Positions 61,536 to 64,000 of a DNA stretch of 64,000 nucleotides are shown here, in pieces. Position 1 is the stretch's first letter. The number at the start of each line of letters is the position of its first letter. A model generated the notes under the pieces. The model made no database searches, was not told the origin of the DNA, and worked only from the letters and a program-made list of their open reading frames with translations. The DNA is taken from contig JABAYY010000097.1 in assembly GCA_018608765.1 (NCBI GenBank), positions 1 through 64,000 of the forward strand. The letters run 5' to 3'. The DNA is from Flavobacteriaceae bacterium. Its GTDB lineage: Bacteria > Bacteroidota > Bacteroidia > Flavobacteriales > Flavobacteriaceae. The translations under genes and the position numbers were made by a program.

Positions 61536-63317
61536 TTAATTGATTGAATCCCCTCTTAATATACGGTATTGTTTTCTTGCCTCCACAAAATGAATACTGT
61601 CTTCGTGGTTAAAGATAATGGTTTCATAATTAAGTTTTGCTTTCTCTATTTGTAGGAGTTTTGTTCTGTATAATTCTGCTAGATAAAAGTAGGCATCGTC
61701 CACCAAAATATCGTCTTTATAGTCTGTAATGATACGTATGTAATTCGCCTCTGCTTTGGAAAACTGCTTTTGAGTCTCGTACAGTTGTGCTTGCACCAAT
61801 AAGGTTTGATCAATAATAGGATCTGTTTTATGGTTTTTAAGAATGGAATCTAAAACTGCGAGGGCTTCTGATGGTTTTTTTTGAATGCTTAATAATTCTG
61901 CTTTGGCGTACAACTTTAATGCAGAATGAAGGGAGTCACTTCCTCTGTGATCAGAAATCAAAAGTTGTAATTCTAAAGCATCGTTTGCGGTCAATTGAGA
62001 CGTAGAAGACTTCAATACTTTTAGCTGTGTTTCTGCCCACTCAAAATCTCCTTTATAATAACTTGTTTTGGCGGCTTTAAAACGCGCTTCTTGAGACAGT
62101 GTACTGTTTTTAACACGCATCTGAATTTGCGTATAATAAATCAATGCTTGGTTAAACTTGTTTTGTGTCACTAAAATATCGGCGAGTTTCATTTTCAGCT
62201 CTGAAGACGCTAAATCTGTTAAGTTCGCTTTTAGAGCTGTTTTTAGAAAAGTGATTGCAACCTCAGGGTTTTGATCATAAAAGGCTAAAAACTGTGCATA
62301 CGACAGCTGTAGAGCAACCGTCTCAACCCCTAACTTATACGTGTCAATCAACGATTCATAGCGGGCTTTTATCTCTTTATAACTACCAGGTTTAGATTGT
62401 TCTAACTGAAGCTCCAAACGACTGCAATTGGCTTGAATTTGCAAACGCGGTTCTTTAGCATTTTGAATGATAAACTCAAAAACAGAAAGCGCCATGTCAT
62501 AGGAATTTGCTTCTTGAGCCAGAAGTGCTAAATTGATCATTCCTTGCAAAGATTCTGGTGTACGTCTATAGACTGCCTTTTCTTGTATAAACGCTTTTTT
62601 AAAGTCGTTTTGTTGTACATAAAGCCAACTCAACCATTGGTTCCAAAGCGGGTTCGGCTTGGTTTGAAGCTTTTTTAATAATACATTTTTAAATAGCTGA
62701 TTGTAGGGTTGATTGGCATCTTCAGAAATATATTCAGAGAGCAAACGCATAACTTGACTCATATAGGGCGGGTTGGTTTCGACATAGTCAAGATACCGCT
62801 CCATCATTTTTTCAATATTTTGTTGGGTCGCATATAGGCCGGCTAACTGGTAATAAAAAGCGTCATTAGGCACTTTTTCTAAACCCATTTCATACGCCCT
62901 AATAGCGTAATCAATTAATGAATGATCTTCAAACCGTTGGGCAACAGCATAAATATAATTGGACTGAATTTCAATACTTTTCAACGCTTTTTCATAGTAC
63001 AGGTCTGCCTGTGTCAATTGATTTTGAAGTTGATAATTATACCCCAACTCCACAAGATTCTGTGGGTAATTAGAACGTTTAATTTGGGTTTCAATCTCTT
63101 TTTGAGCAGCTTTGTACTGACCGAGTTGCTGATGACACTCAATGACTCTAAGGAAATAATAGGAATTGCTCCGTTGTTTGTTAAGTAGTTTTTGATACAA
63201 CGTTAATGCTTTTTCAAAGGCACCTTGTTCAAAATAATCTTTGGCTGAGCCTGTGCTGATCTGAGCCGAGGCAAGGAAGCAAAAAATGCTAAAAAAAAGA
63301 GTTACTATTGATTTCAT
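61536..63317 (-). CDS. Secreted tetratricopeptide repeat protein (ORF opens at 63377)
   Basis: Signal peptide MKSIVTLFFSIFCFLASAQ followed by many TPR-like helices. Confidence 0.85.
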   Translation of the reverse strand: MKSIVTLFFSIFCFLASAQISTGSAKDYFEQGAFEKALTLYQKLLNKQRSNSYYFLRVIECHQQLGQYKAAQKEIETQIKRSNYPQNLVELGYNYQLQNQLTQADLYYEKALKSIEIQSNYIYAVAQRFEDHSLIDYAIRAYEMGLEKVPNDAFYYQLAGLYATQQNIEKMMERYLDYVETNPPYMSQVMRLLSEYISEDANQPYNQLFKNVLLKKLQTKPNPLWNQWLSWLYVQQNDFKKAFIQEKAVYRRTPESLQGMINLALLAQEANSYDMALSVFEFIIQNAKEPRLQIQANCSRLELQLEQSKPGSYKEIKARYESLIDTYKLGVETVALQLSYAQFLAFYDQNPEVAITFLKTALKANLTDLASSELKMKLADILVTQNKFNQALIYYTQIQMRVKNSTLSQEARFKAAKTSYYKGDFEWAETQLKVLKSSTSQLTANDALELQLLISDHRGSDSLHSALKLYAKAELLSIQKKPSEALAVLDSILKNHKTDPIIDQTLLVQAQLYETQKQFSKAEANYIRIITDYKDDILVDDAYFYLAELYRTKLLQIEKAKLNYETIIFNHEDSIHFVEARKQYRILRGDSIN

Positions 63318-63369
63318 CAAGGAGTTTTTGTAACTATCATAAATGCCCAAAAATCTTTCGAGGCGATCA

Positions 63370-64000
63370 CTAATCAATCATCGAAAACCCTGTGTAAGGC
63401 ACTAAAACCTCAGGGATATGAATGCCTGCATCGGTCTGATAATTTTCTAATATTCCAGCTAATACGCGTGGCAATGCTAATGAACTTCCGTTCAATGTAT
63501 GTGCTAATTCTGATTTGCCCTCACTGTTTTTGAAACGTAATTTTAAGCGATTGGCTTGAAAGGTTTCAAAATTAGAAACTGAAGAAATTTCTAACCAACG
63601 GTCTTGAGCCGTTGAAAAAACTTCAAAATCATAGGTCAATGCCGATGTGAATCCTAAATCTCCTGTACAGAGTTTCAATATTCGGTAAGGTAATTTTAAT
63701 TCTTCTAGAATTGACTTGACATGTTCTACCATTCCATCAAGCGCTTCATAGGATTTAGACGGATGCTCTACACGCAGAATTTCCACTTTATCAAATTGGT
63801 GCAAACGATTTAAACCACGAACGTGTGCGCCATAACTCCCCGCTTCTCTACGAAAACAAGGCGTATAGGCAGTCAATGTTTTTGGGAGATCGCTTTCTTG
63901 CAATAAAACGTCTCTAAAAATATTGGTGGCTGGCACTTCGGCGGTTGGTATCAAGTATAAATCATCGGCGGTGACGTGGTACATCTGCCCTTCTTTATCG
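63370..64000 (-). CDS. serS: Serine--tRNA ligase (N-terminal part outside the window)
   Basis: 'EGQMYHVTADDLYLIPTAEVPATNIFRD', 'CFRREAGSYGAHVRGLNRLHQFDKVE', 'EISSVSNFETFQANRL'; reading frame stays open to the window edge. Confidence 0.96.
   Translation of the reverse strand, partial: DKEGQMYHVTADDLYLIPTAEVPATNIFRDVLLQESDLPKTLTAYTPCFRREAGSYGAHVRGLNRLHQFDKVEILRVEHPSKSYEALDGMVEHVKSILEELKLPYRILKLCTGDLGFTSALTYDFEVFSTAQDRWLEISSVSNFETFQANRLKLRFKNSEGKSELAHTLNGSSLALPRVLAGILENYQTDAGIHIPEVLVPYTGFSMID

Noticed and set aside
1-64000. tRNA, rRNA, IS elements or prophage
   Set aside because: No cloverleaf-like sequence, rRNA segment, transposase motif or phage structural gene found while reading both strands; a tRNAscan/ISfinder run would be needed to be certain.

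Overview
The window is a gene-dense, AT-rich chromosomal segment from a Bacteroidota genome, most likely Flavobacteriaceae. This rests on SusC/SusD pairs, a type IX secretion (T9SS) C-terminal domain and TAnnTTTG-type promoters. The left end (about 2.3-17.4 kb) is accessory. It holds two intact SusC/SusD pairs, a deleted remnant of a third SusC operon between them, two candidate surface lipoproteins, and a T9SS-sorted S8 (subtilisin-like) serine peptidase. The rest (about 17.5-64 kb) is mainly housekeeping: rlmB, rarA, radC, mpl, obgE, adk, purK/purE, a Dcp-type M3 peptidase, gcvP, a KAS III-like synthase, ilvE, alaS, LemA/TPM genes, der, era, fbp, aspartate kinase, mgtE, rsmA and serS (partial). 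Several uncharacterised envelope genes are interspersed. I see no CRISPR array, rRNA, tRNA, IS element, prophage or recognisable defence island. I do not see a clear-cut undescribed system. The strongest leads are: (1) the SusC::lipoprotein deletion scar at about 8.31 kb; (2) a 46-nt gapless promoter block shared by the two intact SusC operons; (3) the candidate peptide-utilisation locus at 9.1-17.4 kb; (4) a fused PlsC+GNAT acyltransferase resembling OlsF; (5) an uncharacterised lipoprotein/beta-barrel/periplasmic trio at 20.3-23.1 kb; (6) promoter boxes that predict leaderless rlmB and rarA mRNAs. All family names come from reading motifs by eye; no database search was run.
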